Part shown: positions 13,901-27,911 of the stretch, in pieces
Layout: each line of letters opens with the position of its first letter
Position numbering within the stretch: position 1 is the first letter of the stretch
Origin: Fistularia commersonii
Taxonomy: Eukaryota; Chordata; Actinopteri; Syngnathiformes; Fistulariidae
Direction of reading: 5' to 3'
DNA length: 64,000 nt
NCBI GenBank assembly: GCA_037954325.1
Contig: JBBMNZ010000030.1
Span: forward strand, 12,586,501 to 12,650,500
Made by a program: the position numbers and the translations under genes
Notes under the pieces: model-generated
The model's database searches: none
The model's input: the letters and a program-made list of their open reading frames with translations, nothing else
Told to the model about the DNA's origin: nothing

Positions 13901-14440
13901 GAGATAAAGCGTTTTTGATTAGGAGTGGAAATAACTGATGAATTTCATCAAGCTGGTTTCTGCTGTTGATAAATGTTAATAAGGACATGATTCTGCACAA
14001 TATATGTCAAATTCAGTGTAATCCCTTCACAGGTTCAAAAGATATAGCCATTCGTTCAAAAAGTGCTTATCTCACTGAGTTGAAGCGTTTTTGATTAGTA
14101 GTGGATATAACTTTTGCTTTTCATCACGCTGGTTTCTGCTGTTTAAATATGTTGTTTAGGAGATGATTCTGAATAATATATGTCAAATTCAGTTTAATCC
14201 CTTCACAGGTTCAAAAGATATAGCCATTCGTTGAAAAAGTGCTTATCTCACCGACTTGAAGCGTTTTTGATTAGGAGTGGAAATAACTAATGAATGACAT
14301 CAAGCTGGCTTCTGCTGTTGAAAAATGTTATTTAGGACATGATTCAGCACAATATATGTCAAATTCAGTGTAATCCCTTCACATGTTCAAAAGATATAGC
14401 CATTCGTTCAAACAGTGCTTATCTCACCGAATTGAAGCGT
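10921..14440. repeat. Nested higher-order repeat: 9-, 7- and 4-monomer units
   Basis: The marker 'gaagctttttgattagg', with one T missing, occurs with its T-run starting at 10921, 12505 and 13736. The spacings are 1584 bp (9 monomers) and 1231 bp (7 monomers minus 1). All three units open with the same four monomers: 'gttgataaatgttaataagg', 'gattagtagtggatataac', 'cgacttgaagcg' and 'gaatgtcatc' types. They then carry five further monomers, three further monomers, or stop. The 7-monomer unit looks like the 9-monomer unit with two monomers lost. Confidence 0.85.
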
Positions 14441-14573
14441 TTTTGATTAGGAGTGGAAATAACTAATGAATTTCATGAAGCAAGTTTCTGCTTTTGAAAT
14501 ATGCTGTTTAGGACATGATTCTGCACAATATATGTCAAATTTAGATAATCCCTTCACAGTTTCAAAAGATATA

Positions 14574-17500
14574 GCCATTCGTTCAAAAAGTGCTTATCTC
14601 ACTGAGTTGAAGCGTTTTTGATTAGGAGTGGAAATAACTAATGAATTTCATCAAGCTGGTTTCTGCTGTTGAAATATGTTGTTTAGGACATGACTCTGCA
14701 CAATATAAATCAAATTCAGTGTAATCCAGCTACAAGTTCAAAAGATATAGCCATACGGTCAAAAAGTGTTTAACTCGCCGAGTTGAAGCGTTATTGAACT
14801 GGAGTGGAAATAACTAATGAATTTCATCAAGCTGGTTTCTGCTGTTGATAAATGTTAATAAGGACATGATTCTGCACAATATATGTCAAATTTAGTGTAA
14901 TCCCTTCACAGGTTCAAAAGTTATAGCCATTCGTTCAAAAAGTGCTTATCTCACCGAGTTGAAGCGTTTTTGATTAGGAGTGGAAATAACTAAAGAATTT
15001 CATCAAGCTGGTATCTGCTGTTGAAATATGTTGCTTAGGACCTGATTCAGCACTATATTTGTCAAATTCAGTGTAATCCCTTCACAGGTTCAAAAGATAT
15101 AGCCATTCGTTCAAAAAGTGCTTAACTTACCGAGTTGAAGCGTTTTTTTATTAGGAGTGTAATAACTAATGAATTTCATAAAGCTGGTTACTGTTGTTTA
15201 AATATGTTGTTTAAGACATGATTCTGCATAATATTTTTGAAATTCAGTGTAATCCCTTCACAGGTTCAAAAGATATAGCCATTCGTTAAAAAAGTGCTTA
15301 TCTCACCGAGTTGAAGTGTTTTTGATTAGGAGTGGAAATAACTAATGAATTTCATCAAGCTAGTTGCTACTGTTGAAATATGTTGTTTAGGACCTGATTC
15401 TGCACTATATATGTCAAATTCAGTGTAATCCCTTCACAGGTTCAAAATATATAGCCATTCGTTCAAAAAGTGCTTATCTCACTGAGTTGAAGCGTTTTTG
15501 ATTAGGAGTGGAAATAACTAATGAATTTCATCAAGCTGGTTTCTGCTGTTGAAATATGTTGTTTAGGACATGACTCTGCACAATATAAATCAAATTCAGT
15601 GTAATTCAGCTACAAGTTCAAAAGATATAGCCATACGGTCAAAAAGTGCTTAACTCACCGAGTTGAAGCGTTATTGAACTGGAGTGGAAATAACTAATGA
15701 ATTTCATCAAGCTGGTTTCTGCTGTTGATAAATGTTAATAAGGACATGATTCTTCACAATATATGTCAAATTCAGTGTAATCCCTTCACAGGTTCAAAAG
15801 ATATAGCCATTCGTTCAAAAAGTGCTTATCTCACTGAGTTGAAGCGTTTTTGATTAGGAGTGGAAATAACTATTGCTTTTCATCACGCTGGTTTCTGCTG
15901 TTTAAATATGTTGTTTAGGACATGATTCTGCATAATATATGTCAAATTCAGTTTAATCCCTTCACAGGTTCAAAAGATATAGCCATTCGTTGAAAAAGTG
16001 CTTATCTCACCGACTTGAAGCGTTTTTGATTAGGAGTGGAAATAACTAATGAATGTCATCAAGCTGGCTTCTGCTGTTGAAAAATGTTATTTAGGACATG
16101 ATTCTGCACAATATATGTCAAATTCAGTGTTAATCCCTTCACAAGTTCAAAAGTTATAGCCATTCGTTCAAAAAGAGCTTAACTCGCCGATTTGAAGCGT
16201 TTTTGATAAGGAGTGGAAATAACTAATGAATTTCATCAAGCTGGTTTCTACTTTTGAAATATGTTGTTAAGGACCTGATTCTGCACAACATATGTCAAAT
16301 TCAGTGTAATCCCTTCACAATTTCAAAAGATATAGCCATTCGTTCAAAAAGTGCTTATTTCACCGAGTTGAAGCGTTTTTGATTAGGAGTGGAAATAACT
16401 AATGAATTTCATCAAGCTGGTTTCTGCTGTTGAGATATGTTAATAAGGACATGATTCTGCACAATATATGTCAAATTCAGTGTAATCCCTTCACATGTTC
16501 AAAAGATATAGCCATTCGTTCAAACAGTGCTTATCTCACCGAATTGAAGCGTTTTTGATTAGGAGTGGAAATAACTAATGAATTTCATAAAGCAGGTTTC
16601 TGCTTTTGGAAATATGTTGTTTAGGACATGTTTCTGCACAATATATGTCAAATTTAGTGTAATCCCTTCACAGGTTCAAAAGATATAGCCATTCGTTCAA
16701 AAAGTGCTTATCTCACCGAGTTGAAGCGTTTTTGATTAGGAGTGGAAATAACTAATGAATTTCATCAAGCTGGTTTCTGCTGTTGAAATATGTTGTTTAG
16801 GACATGATTCTGCATAATATATGTCAAATTCAGTGTAATCCCTTCACAAGTTCAAAAGATATAGCCATAAGGTCAAAGAGTGCTGAACTCACCGAGATGA
16901 AGCGTTTTTGATTAGGAGTAGAAATAACTTTTGCTTTTCATCACGCTGGTTTCTGCTGTTTAAATATGTTGTTTAGGACATGATTCTGCATAATATATGT
17001 CAAATTCAGTTTAATCCCTTCACAGGTTCAAAAGTTATAGCCATTCGTTCAAAAAGTGCTTATCTCACCGAATTGAAGCGTTTTTGATTAGGAGTGGAAA
17101 TAACTAATGAATTTCATCAAGCTGGTTTCTGCTTTTGAAATATGTTGTTTAGGACCTGATTCTGCACAATATATGTCAAATTCAGTGTAATCCCTTCACA
17201 ATTTCAAAAGATATAGCCATTCGTTCAAAAAGTGCTTAACTTACCGAGTTGAAGCGTTTTTGATTAGGAGTGGAAATAATTAATGAATTTCATCAAGCTG
17301 GTTTCTGCTTTTGAAATATGTTGTTTAGGACATGATTCTGCACAATATATGTCAAATTCAGTGTAATCCCTTCACAATTTCAAAAGATATAGCCATTCGT
17401 TCAAAAAGTGCTTAACTTACCGAGTTGAAGCATATTTGATTAGGAGTGGTAATAACTAATGAATTTCATCAAGCTGGTTACTGCTGTTTATAAATGTTGT

Positions 17501-20500
17501 TTAGGACATGACTCTGCACAATATATGTCAAATTTAGTGTAATCCAGATACAAGTTTAAAAGATATAGCCATAAGGTCAAAAAGTGCTTATATCACCGAG
17601 TTGAAGCATCTTTGATTAGGAGTGGAAATAACTTTTGAATTTCATCAAGCTGGTTTTTGCTGTTGAAATATGTTGTTTAGGACATGATTCTGCACAATAT
17701 ATGTCAAATTCAGTGTAATCCCTTCACAGGTTCAAAATATATAGCCATTCGTTCAAAAAGTGCTTATCTCACTGAGTTGAAGCTTTTTGATTAGGAGTGG
17801 AAATAACTAATGAATTTCATCAAGCTGGTTTCTGCTGTTGAAATATGTTGTTTAGGACATGACTCTGCACAATATAAATCAAATTCAGTGTAATCCAGCT
17901 ACAAGTTCAAAAGATATAGCCATACGGTCAAAAAGTGTTTAACTCGCCGAGATGAAGCGTTTTTGATTAGGAGTGGAAATAACTGATGAATTTCATCAAG
18001 CTGGTTTCTGCTGTTGATAAATGTTAATAAGGACATGATTCTGCACAATATATGTCAAATTCAGTGTAATCCCTTCACAGGTTCAAAAGATATAGCCATT
18101 CGTTCAAAAAGTGCTTATTTCACTGAGTTGAAGCGTTTTTGATTAGTAGTGGATATAACTTTTGCTTTTCATCACGCTGGTTTCTGCTGTTTAAATATGT
18201 TGTTTAGGACATGATTCTGAATAATATATGTCAAATTCAGTTTAATCCCTTCACAGGTTCAAAAGATATAGCCATTCGTTGAAAAAGTGCTTATCTCACC
18301 GACTTGAAGCGTTTTTGATTAGGAGTGGAAATAACTAATGAATGTCATCAAGCTGGCTTCTGCTGTTGAAAAATGTTATTTAGGACATGATTCTGCACAA
18401 TATATGTCAAATTCAGTGTAATCCCTTCACATGTTCAAAAGATATAGCCATTCGTTCAAACAGTGCTTATCTCACCGAATTGAAGCGTATTTGATTAGGA
18501 GTGGTAATAACTAATAAATTTCATCAAGCTGGTTTATTGCTGTTTAAAAATGTTGTTTAGGACATGACTCTGCACAATATATGTCAAATTTAGTGTAATC
18601 CAGATACAAGTTTAAAAGATATAGCCATAAGGTCAAAAAGTGCTTATATCACCGAGTTGAAGCATCTTTGATTAGGAGTGGAAATAACTGATGAATTTCA
18701 TCAAGCTGGTTTCTGCTGTTGAAATATGTTGTTTAGGATATGATTCTGCACAATATATGTCAAATTCAGTGTAATCCCTTCACAGGTTCAAAATATATAG
18801 CCATTCGTTCAAAAAGTGCTTATCTCACTGAGTTGAAGCGTTTTTGATTAGGAGTGGAAATAATTAATGAATTTCTACAAGCTGGTTTCTGCTTTTGAAA
18901 TATGTTGTTTAGGACATGATTCTGCACAATATATGTCAAATTCAGTGTAATCCCTTCACAATTTCAAAAGATATAGCCATTCGTTCAAAAAGTGCTTAAC
19001 TTACCGAGTTGAAGAATATTTGATTAGGAGTGGTAATAACTAATGAATTTCATCAAGCTGGTTACTGCTGTTTATAAATGTTGTTTAGGACATGATTCTT
19101 CACAATATATGTCAAATTTAGTGTAATCCAGATACAAGTTTAAAAGATATAGCCATAAGGTCAAAAAGTGCTTATATCACCGAGTTGAAGCATCTTTGAT
19201 TAGGAGTGGAAATAACTTTTGAATTTCATCAAGCTGGTTTTTGCTGTTGAAATATGTTGTTTAGGACATGATTCTGCACAATATATGTCAAATTCAGTGT
19301 AATCCCTTCACAGGTTCAAAATATATAGCCATTCGTTCAAAAAGTGCTTATCTCACTGAGTTGAAGCTTTTTGATTAGGAGTGGAAATAACTAATGAATT
19401 TCATCAAGCTGGTTTCTGCTGTTGAAATATGTTGTTTAGGACATGACTCTGCACAATATAAATCAAATTCAGTGTAATCCAGCTACAAGTTCAAAAGATA
19501 TAGCCATACGGTCAAAAAGTGTTTAACTCGCCGAGATGAAGCGTTTTTGATTAGGAGTGGAAATAACTGATGAATTTCATCAAGCTGGTTTCTGCTGTTG
19601 ATAAATGTTAATAAGGACATGATTCTGCACAATATATGTCAAATTCAGTGTAATCCCTTCACAGGTTCAAAAGATATAGCCATTCGTTCAAAAAGTGCTT
19701 ATTTCACTGAGTTGAAGCGTTTTTGATTAGTAGTGGATATAACTTTTGCTTTTCATCACGCTGGTTTCTGCTGTTTAAATATGTTGTTTAGGACATGATT
19801 CTGAATAATATATGTCAAATTCAGTTTAATCCCTTCATAGGTTCAAAAGATATAGCCATTCGTTGAAAAAGTGCTTATCTCACCGACTTGAAGCGTTTTT
19901 GATTAGGAGTGGAAATAACTAATGAATGTCATCAAGCTGGCTTCTGCTGTTGAAAAATGTTATTTAGGACATGATTCTGCACAATATATGTCAAATTCAG
20001 TGTAATCCCTTCACATGTTCAAAAGATATAGCCATTCGTTCAAACAGTGCTTATCTCACCGAATTGAAGCGTTTTTGATTAGGAGTGGAAATAATTAATG
20101 AATTTCATCAAGCTGGTTTCTGCTTTTGAAATATGTTGTTTAGGACATGATTCTGCACAATATATGTCAAATTCAGTGTAATCCCTTCACAATTTCAAAA
20201 GATATAGCCATTCGTTCAAAAAGTGCTTAACTTACCGAGTTGAAGCATATTTGATTAGGAGTGGTAATAACTAATGAATTTCATCAAGCTGGTTACTGCT
20301 GTTTATAAATGTTGTTTAGGACATGACTCTGCACAATATATGTCAAATTCAGTGTAATCCAGATACAAGTTTAAAAGATATAGCCATAAGGTCAAAAAGT
20401 GCTTATATCACCGACTTGAAGCATCTTTGATTAGGAGTGGAAATAACTTTTGAATTTCATCAAGCTGGTTTTTGCTGTTGAAATATGTTGTTTAGGACAT

Positions 20501-21463
20501 GATTCTGCACAATATATGTCAAATTCAGTGTAATCCCTTCACAGGTTCAAAATATATAGCCATTCGTTCAAAAAGTGCTTATCTCACTGAGTTGAAGCTT
20601 TTTGATTAGGAGTGGAAATAACTAATGAATTTCATTAAGCTGGTTTCTGCTGTTGAAATATGTTGTTTAGGACATGACTCTGCACAATATAAATCAAATT
20701 TAGTGTAATCCAGCTACAAGTTCAAAAGATATAGCCATACGGTCAAAAAGTGTTTAACTCGCCGAGATAAAGCGTTTTTGATTAGGAGTGGAAATAACTG
20801 ATGAATTTCATCAAGCTGGTTTCTGCTGTTGATAAATGTTAATAAGGACATGATTCTGCACAATATATGTCAAATTCAGTGTAATCCCTTCACAGGTTCA
20901 AAAGATATAGCCATTCGTTCAAAAAGTGCTTATCTCACTGAGTTGAAGCGTTTTTGATTAGTAGTGGATATAACTTTTGCTTTTCATCACGCTGGTTTCT
21001 GCTGTTTAAATATGTTGTTTAGGAGATGATTCTGAATAATATATGTCAAATTCAGTTTAATCCCTTCACAGGTTCAAAAGATATAGCCATTCGTTGAAAA
21101 AGTGCTTATCTCACCGACTTGAAGCGTTTTTGATTAGGAGTGGAAATAACTAATGAATGACATCAAGCTGGCTTCTGCTGTTGAAAAATGTTATTTAGGA
21201 CATGATTCAGCACAATATATGTCAAATTCAGTGTAATCCCTTCACATGTTCAAAAGATATAGCCATTCGTTCAAACAGTGCTTATCTCACCGAATTGAAG
21301 CGTTTTTGATTAGGAGTGGAAATAACTAATGAATTTCATGAAGCAAGTTTCTGCTTTTGAAATATGCTGTTTAGGACATGATTCTGCACAATATATGTCA
21401 AATTTAGATAATCCCTTCACAGTTTCAAAAGATATAGCCATTCGTTCAAAAAGTGCTTATCTC
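14574..21463. repeat. Large duplicated block, copy 2
   Basis: This is the second copy of the preceding block, about 6.9 kb. Visible differences include a one-base deletion at about 15159 ('ggagtgtaataac' for 'ggagtggtaataac'), 'gattcttcac' for 'gactcttcac' near 19096, and 'ccatacggtc' for 'ccatacgctc' near 19508. The match ends near 21463, where 'ctcaccgag' and then 'cattattctgc' replace the copy 1 sequence. Such near-identity implies a very recent event, or an assembly error that must be excluded. Confidence 0.88.
17784..21303. repeat. Nested 9-, 7- and 4-monomer units, second block copy
   Basis: The same marker occurs at 17784, 19368 and 20599, again spaced 1584 and 1231 bp. The internal unit structure was therefore already in place when the large block was duplicated. 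This orders the events: the 9/7-monomer arrangement came first and the 6.9-kb duplication later. Confidence 0.85.
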
Positions 21464-24229
21464 ACCGAGTTGAAGCGTTTTTGATTAGGAGTGGAAATAA
21501 CTAATGAATTTCATCAAGCTGGTTTCTGCTGTTGAAATATGTTGTTTAGGACATTATTCTGCACAATATATGTCAAATTCAGTGTAATCCAGCAACAAGT
21601 TTAAAAGATATAGCCATAAGGTCAAAAAGTGCTTAACTCACCGAGTTGAAGTATCTTTGATTAGGAGTGGAAATAACTTTTGAATTTCATCAAGCTGGTT
21701 TCTGCTGTTGAAATATGTTGTTTAGGACATGACTCTGCACAATATAAATCAAATTCAGTGTAATCCAGCTACAAGTTCAAAAGATATAGCCATACGGTCA
21801 AAAAGTGTTTAACTCGCCGAGTTGAAGCGTTTTTGATTAGGAGTGGAAATAACTGATGAATTTCATGAAGCTGGTTTCTGCTGTTGAAATATGTTGTTTA
21901 GGACATGATTCTGCACAATATATGTCAAATTCAGTGTAATCCAGCTACAAGTTCAAAAGATATAGCCATATGGTCAAAAAGTGCTTAACTCACCGAGTTG
22001 AAGCGTTATTGAACTGGAGTGGAAATAACTAATGAATTTCATCAAGCTGGTTTCTGCTGTCGATAAATGTTAACAAGGACATGATTCTGCACAATATATG
22101 TCAAATTTAGTGTAATCCCTTCACAGGTTCAAAAGTTATAGCCATTCGTTCAAAAAGTGCTTAACTCACCGAGTTGAAGCGTTTTTGATTAGGAGTGGAA
22201 ATAACTGATGAATTTCATCAAGCTGGTTTCTGCTGTTGAAATATGTGGTTTAGGACATGATTCTGAACAATATATGTCAAATTCAGTAAAATCCAGCTAC
22301 AAGTTCAAAAGATAAAGCCATAAGGTCAAAAAGTTCTTATCTCACCGAGTTGAAGCGTTTTTGATTAGGAGTTGAAATAACTAATGAATTTCATCAAGCT
22401 GGTTTCTGCTGTTGAAATATGTTGTTAAGGACATGATTTTGCAGAATATATGTCAAATTCAGTGTAATCCCTTCACAGGTTCAAGAGATATAGCAATTCG
22501 TTGAAAAAATGCTTATCTCACCGAGTGTAAGCGTTTTTGATTAGAAGTGGAAATAACTAATGAATTTCATCAAGCTGGCTTCTGCTGATGAAATATGTTA
22601 TTTAGGACATGATTCTGCACAATATAAATCAAATTCAGTGTAATCCCTTCACAGGTTCAAAAGATATAGCCATTCGTTCAAAAAGTGGTTATCTCACTGA
22701 GTTGAAGCGTTTTTGATAAGGAGTGGAAATAACTAATGAATTTCATCAAGCTGGTTTCTGCTGTTGAAATATGTTGTTTAGGACATGATTCTACAACAAT
22801 ATATGTCAAATTCAGTGTAATCCCTTCACAAGTTCAAAAGATATAGCCATAAGGTCAAAAAGTGCTTAACTCACCGAGTTGAAGCGTTTTTGATTAGGAG
22901 TGGTAATAACTTTTGCTTTTCATCACGCTGGTTTCTGCTGTTGAAATATGTTGTTTAGGACATGACTCTGCACAATATAAATCAAATTCCGTGTAATCCA
23001 GCTACAAGTTCAAAAGATATAGCCATAAGATCATAAAGTGTTTAACTCGCCGAGTTGAAGCGTTTTTGATTAGGAGTGGAAATAACTGATTAATTTCATT
23101 AGGCTGGTTACTGCTGTTGAAATATGTTGTTTAGGACATGATTCTGCACAATATATGTCAAATTCAGTGTAATCCAGATACAAGTTCAAAAGATATAGCC
23201 ATTCGTTCAAAAAGTTCTTAACTAACCGAGTTGAAGGGTTTTTGATTAGGAGTGGAAATAACTAATGAATTTCATCAAGCTGGTTTCTGCTGTTGAAATA
23301 TATTGTTTAGGACATGATTCTGCACAATATATGTCAAATTCAGTGTAATCCATCCACAAGTTCAAAAAATATAGCCATTCGTTCAAAAAGTGCTTTTCTC
23401 ACCGAGTTGAAGCGTTATTGAATTGGAGTGGAAATAACTAATGAATTTCTTCAAGCTGGTTTCTGCTGTTGATATATGTTAATAAGGACATGATTCTGCA
23501 CAATATATGTCAAATTTAGTGTAATCCCTTCACAGGTTCAAAAGTTATAGCCATTCGTTCAAAAAGTGGTTATCTCACTGAGTTGAAGCGTTTTAGATAA
23601 GGAGTGGAAATAACTAATGAATTTCATCAAGCTGGTTTCTGCTGTTGAAATATGTTGTTTAGGACATGATTCTGCATAATATATGTCAAATTCAGTGTAA
23701 TCCCTTCAAACGTTCAAAAGATATAGCCATAAGGTCAAAGAGTGCTGAACTCACCGAGTTGAAGCGTTTTTGATTAGGAGTGGAAATAACTTTTGCTTTT
23801 CATCACGCTGGTTTCTGCTGTTTAAATATGTTGTTTAGGACATGATTCTGCATAATATATGACAAATTCAGTTTAATCCCTTCACAGGTTCAAAAGTTAT
23901 AGCCATTCGTTCAAAAAGTGCTTATCTCACCGAGTTGAAGCGTTTTTGATTAGGAGTGGAAATAACTAATGAATTTCATCAAGCTGGTTTCTGCTGTTGA
24001 AATATGTTGCTTAGGACCTGATTCTGCACTATATTTGTCAAATTAAGTGTAATCCCTTCACAGGTTCAAAAGATATAGCCATTCGTTCAAAAAGTGCTTA
24101 TCCCACCGAATTGAAGCGTTTTTGATTAGGAGTGGAAATAACTAATGAATTTCATCAAGCTGGTTTCTGCTTTTGAAATATGTTGTTTAGGACCTGATTC
24201 TGCACAATATATGTCAAATTCTGTGTAAT

Positions 24230-25762
24230 CCCTTCACAATTTCAAAAGATATAGCCATTCGTTCAAAAAGTGCTTAACTTACCGAGTTGAAGCGTTTTTG
24301 ATTAGGAGTGGAAATAATTAATGAATTTCATCAAGCTGGTTTCTACTTTTGAAATATGTTGTTTAGGACATGATTCTGCACAATATATGTCAAATTCAGT
24401 GTAATCCCTTCACAATTTCATAAGATATTGCCATTCGTTCAAAAAGTGCTTAACTCACCGAGTTGAAGCGTTTTTTTATTAGGAGTGGTAATAACTAATG
24501 AATTTCATCAAGCTGGTTACTGTTGTTTAAATATGTTGTTTAGGACATGATTCTGCATAATATTTGTGAAATTCAGAGTAATCCCTTCACAGGTTCAAAA
24601 GATATAGCCATTCATTCAAAAAGTGCTTATCTCACCGAGTTGAAGCGTTTTTGATTAGGAGTGGAAATAACTAATGAATTTCATCAAGCTGGTTTCTGCT
24701 TTTGAAATATGTTGTTTAGGACCTGATTCTGCACAATATATGTCAAATTCAGTATAATCCCTTCACAATTTCAAAAGATATAGCCATTCGTTCAAAAAAT
24801 GCTTAACTTACCGAGTTGAAGCGTATTTGATTAGGAGTGGTAATAACTAATAAATTTCATCAAGCTGGTTACTGCTGTTTAAAAATGTTTTTTAGGACAT
24901 GACTCTGCACAATATATGTCAAATTTAGTGTAATCCAGATACAAGTTTAAAAGATATAGCCATAAGGTCAAAAAGTGCTTATATCACCGAGTTGAAGCAT
25001 CTTTGATTAGGAGTGGAAATAACTGATGAATTTCATCAAGCTGGTTTCTGCTGTTGAAATATGTTGTTTAGGATATGATTCTGCACAATATATGTCAAAT
25101 TCAGTGTAATCCCTTCACAGGTTCAAAAGATATAGCCATTCATTCAAAAAGTGCTTATCTCACTGAGTTGAAGCGTTTTTGATTAGGAGTGGAAATAACT
25201 AATGAATTTCATCAAGCTGGTTTCTGCTGTTGAAATATGTTGTTTAGGACATGACTCTGCACAATATAAATCAAATTCAGTGTAATCCCTTCACAATTTC
25301 AAAAGATATAGCCATTCGTTCAAAAAGTGCTTAACTTACCGAGTTGAAGCGTTTTTGATTAGGAGTGGAAATAATTAATGAATTTCATCAAGCTGGTTTC
25401 TACTTTTGAAATATGTTGTTTAGGACATGATTCTGCACAATATATGTCAAATTCAGTGTAATCCCTTCACAATTTCATAAGATATTGCCATTCGTTCAAA
25501 AAGTGCTTAACTCACCGAGTTGAAGCGTTTTTTTATTAGGAGTGGTAATAACTAATGAATTTCATCAAGCTGGTTACTGTTGTTTAAATATGTTGTTTAG
25601 GACATGATTCTGCATAATATTTGTGAAATTCAGAGTAATCCCTTCACAGGTTCAAAAGATATAGCCATTCATTCAAAAAGTGCTTATCTCACCGAGTTGA
25701 AGCGTTTTTGATTAGGAGTGGAAATAACTAATGAATTTCATCAAGCTGGTTTCTGCTGTTGA
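24230..25762. repeat. Duplicated pair of about 475 bp, spaced 1057 bp
   Basis: About 24230-24705 and 25287-25762 share 'ggaaataattaatg', 'ggtttctacttttgaaat', 'ttcataagatattgcc', 'cagagtaatcccttc' and 'ccattcattcaaaaag'. The spacing is 6 monomers plus 1 bp. The sequence between them is different satellite. Confidence 0.8.
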
Positions 25763-27550
25763 AATATGTTGTTTAGGACATGACTCTGCACAATATAAAT
25801 CAAATTCAGTGTAATCCAGCTACAAGTTCAAAAGATATAGCCATAAGGTCAAAAAGTGTTTATCTTACCGAGTTGAAGCGTTTTTGATAAGGAGTGGAAA
25901 TAACTAATGAATTTCATCAAGCTGGTTTCTGCTGTTGAAATATATTGTTTAGGACATGATTCTGCACTATATGTCAAATTCAGTGTAATCCAGCCACAAG
26001 TTCAAAAGATATAGCCATAACGTCAAAAAGTGCTTAACTTACCGAGTTGAAGCGTTTTTGATTAGGAGTGGAAATAACTAATGAATTTCATCGAGCTGGT
26101 TTCTGCTGTTGAAATATGTTGTTAAGGACATGATTCTGCACAATATATGTCAAATTCAGTGTAATCCAGCCACAAGTTCAAAAAATATAGCCATTCGTTC
26201 AAAAAGTGCTTATCTCACCAAGTTGAAGCGTTATTGAATTGGAGTGGAAATAACTAATGAATTTCATCAAGCTGGTTTCTGCTGTTGATATATGTTAATA
26301 AGGACATGATTCTGCGCAATATATGTCAAATTCAGTGTAATCCAGCTACAAGTTCAAAAGATATAGCCATAAGGTCAAAAAGTGCTTAACTCACCGAGTT
26401 GAAGCGTTTTTGATAAGGAGTGGAAATGACTTTTGAATTTCAGCAAGCTGGTTCCTGCTGTTGAAATGTGTTGTTTAGGACATGATTCTGCACAATATAT
26501 GCCAAATTTAGTGTAATCCCTTCACAGGTTCAAAAGTTATAGCCATTCGTTCAAAACGAGCTTATCTCACCGAGTTCAAGCGTTTTTGATTAGGAGTGGA
26601 ATTAACTAATGAATTTCATCAAGCTGGTTGCTACTGTTGAAATATGTTGTTTAGGACCTGATTCTGCACTATATATGTCAAATTCAGTGTAATCCCTTCA
26701 CATTTTCAAAAGTTATAGCCATTCGTTCAAAAAGTGATTATCTCACTGAATTGAAGCATTTTTGATTAGGAGTGGAAATAACTAATGAATTTCATCAAGC
26801 TGGTTTCTGCTTTTGAAATATGTTGTTTAGGACCTGATTCTGCACAATATATGTCAAATTCAGTGTAATCCCTTCACAAGTTCAAAAGATATAGCCATTC
26901 GTTAAAAAAGTGCTTATTTTACCGAGTTGAAGCTTATTTGATTAGGAGTGGTAATAACTAATGAATTTCAGCAAGCTGGGTCCTGCTTTTGAAATATGTA
27001 GTTTAGGACATGACTATGCACAATATATGTCAAATTTAGTGTAATAGCTTCACAGGTTCAAAAGTTATAGCCATTCGTTCAAAAAGTGGTTATCTCACTG
27101 AGTTGAAGCGTTTTTGATAAGGAGTGGAAATAATTAATGAATTTCATCAAGCTGGTTTCTGCTGTTGAAATATGTTGTTTAGGACATGATTCTGCATAAT
27201 ATATGTCAAATTCAGTGTAATCCCTTCACAAGTTCAAAAGATATAGCCATAAGGTCAAAGAGTGCTGAACTCACCGAGTTGAAGCGTTTTTGATTAGGAG
27301 TGGAAATATTTTTTGCTTTTCATCACACTGGTTTCTGCTGTTTAAATATGTTGTTTAGGACATGATTCTGCATAATATATGTCAAATTGAGTGTAATCCC
27401 TTCACAATTTCATAAGATATAGCCATTCGTTCAAAAAGTGCTTATCTTACTGAGTTGAAGCGTTTTTGATAAGGAGTGGAAATAACTAATGAATTTCATC
27501 AAGCTGGTTTCTGCTGTTGAAATATGTTGTTTAGGACATGATTCTGCACA

Positions 27551-27911
27551 ATATATGTCAAATTCAGTGTAATCCCTTCACAGGTTCAAAAGATATAGAT
27601 ATTCGTTCAAAAAGTGCTTAGCTCACCGAGTTGAAGCGTTTTTGATTAGGAGTGGAAATAACTTTTGAATTTCAGCAAGCTGGTTCCTGTTGTTGAAATG
27701 TGTTGTTTAGGACATGACTCTGCACAATATATGTCAAATTCAGTGTAATCCCTTCACAGGTTCAAAAGATATAGATATTCGTTCAAAAAGTGCTTAGCTC
27801 ACCGAGTTGAAGCGTTTTTGATTAGGAGTGGAAATAACTTTTGAATTTCAGCAAGCTGGTTCCTGTTGTTGAAATGTGTTGTTTAGGACATGACTCTGCA
27901 CAATATATGTC
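27551..27911. repeat. Single-monomer (176-bp) tandem duplication
   Basis: Two neighbouring monomers are identical over about one full unit at a shift of exactly 176 bp. They share the rare states 'agatatagatattcg', 'gtgcttagctcaccg', 'cagcaagctggttcctg' and 'ttgttgttgaaatgtg'. Adjacent monomers elsewhere in family A usually differ at many sites, so this is the most recent one-monomer duplication I could see in the arm. Confidence 0.85.

Larger units (their letters stand above)
5420..14573. repeat. Large duplicated block, copy 1 (contains an extra 2290-bp unit)
   Basis: Positions 5420-8580 recur at a shift of 9153-9154 bp, and 8580-14600 recur at a shift of 6863 bp. Subtracting the two shifts gives 2290, exactly the length of the tandem unit carried twice here but once in copy 2. 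Rare shared markers include 'ttattgaactggagtgg', 'gttgcttaggacctg', 'gtttattgctgtttaaaa', 'atttctacaagctgg', 'gattagtagtggatataac' and 'catgaagcaag'. Very few substitutions separate the copies. Confidence 0.88.
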
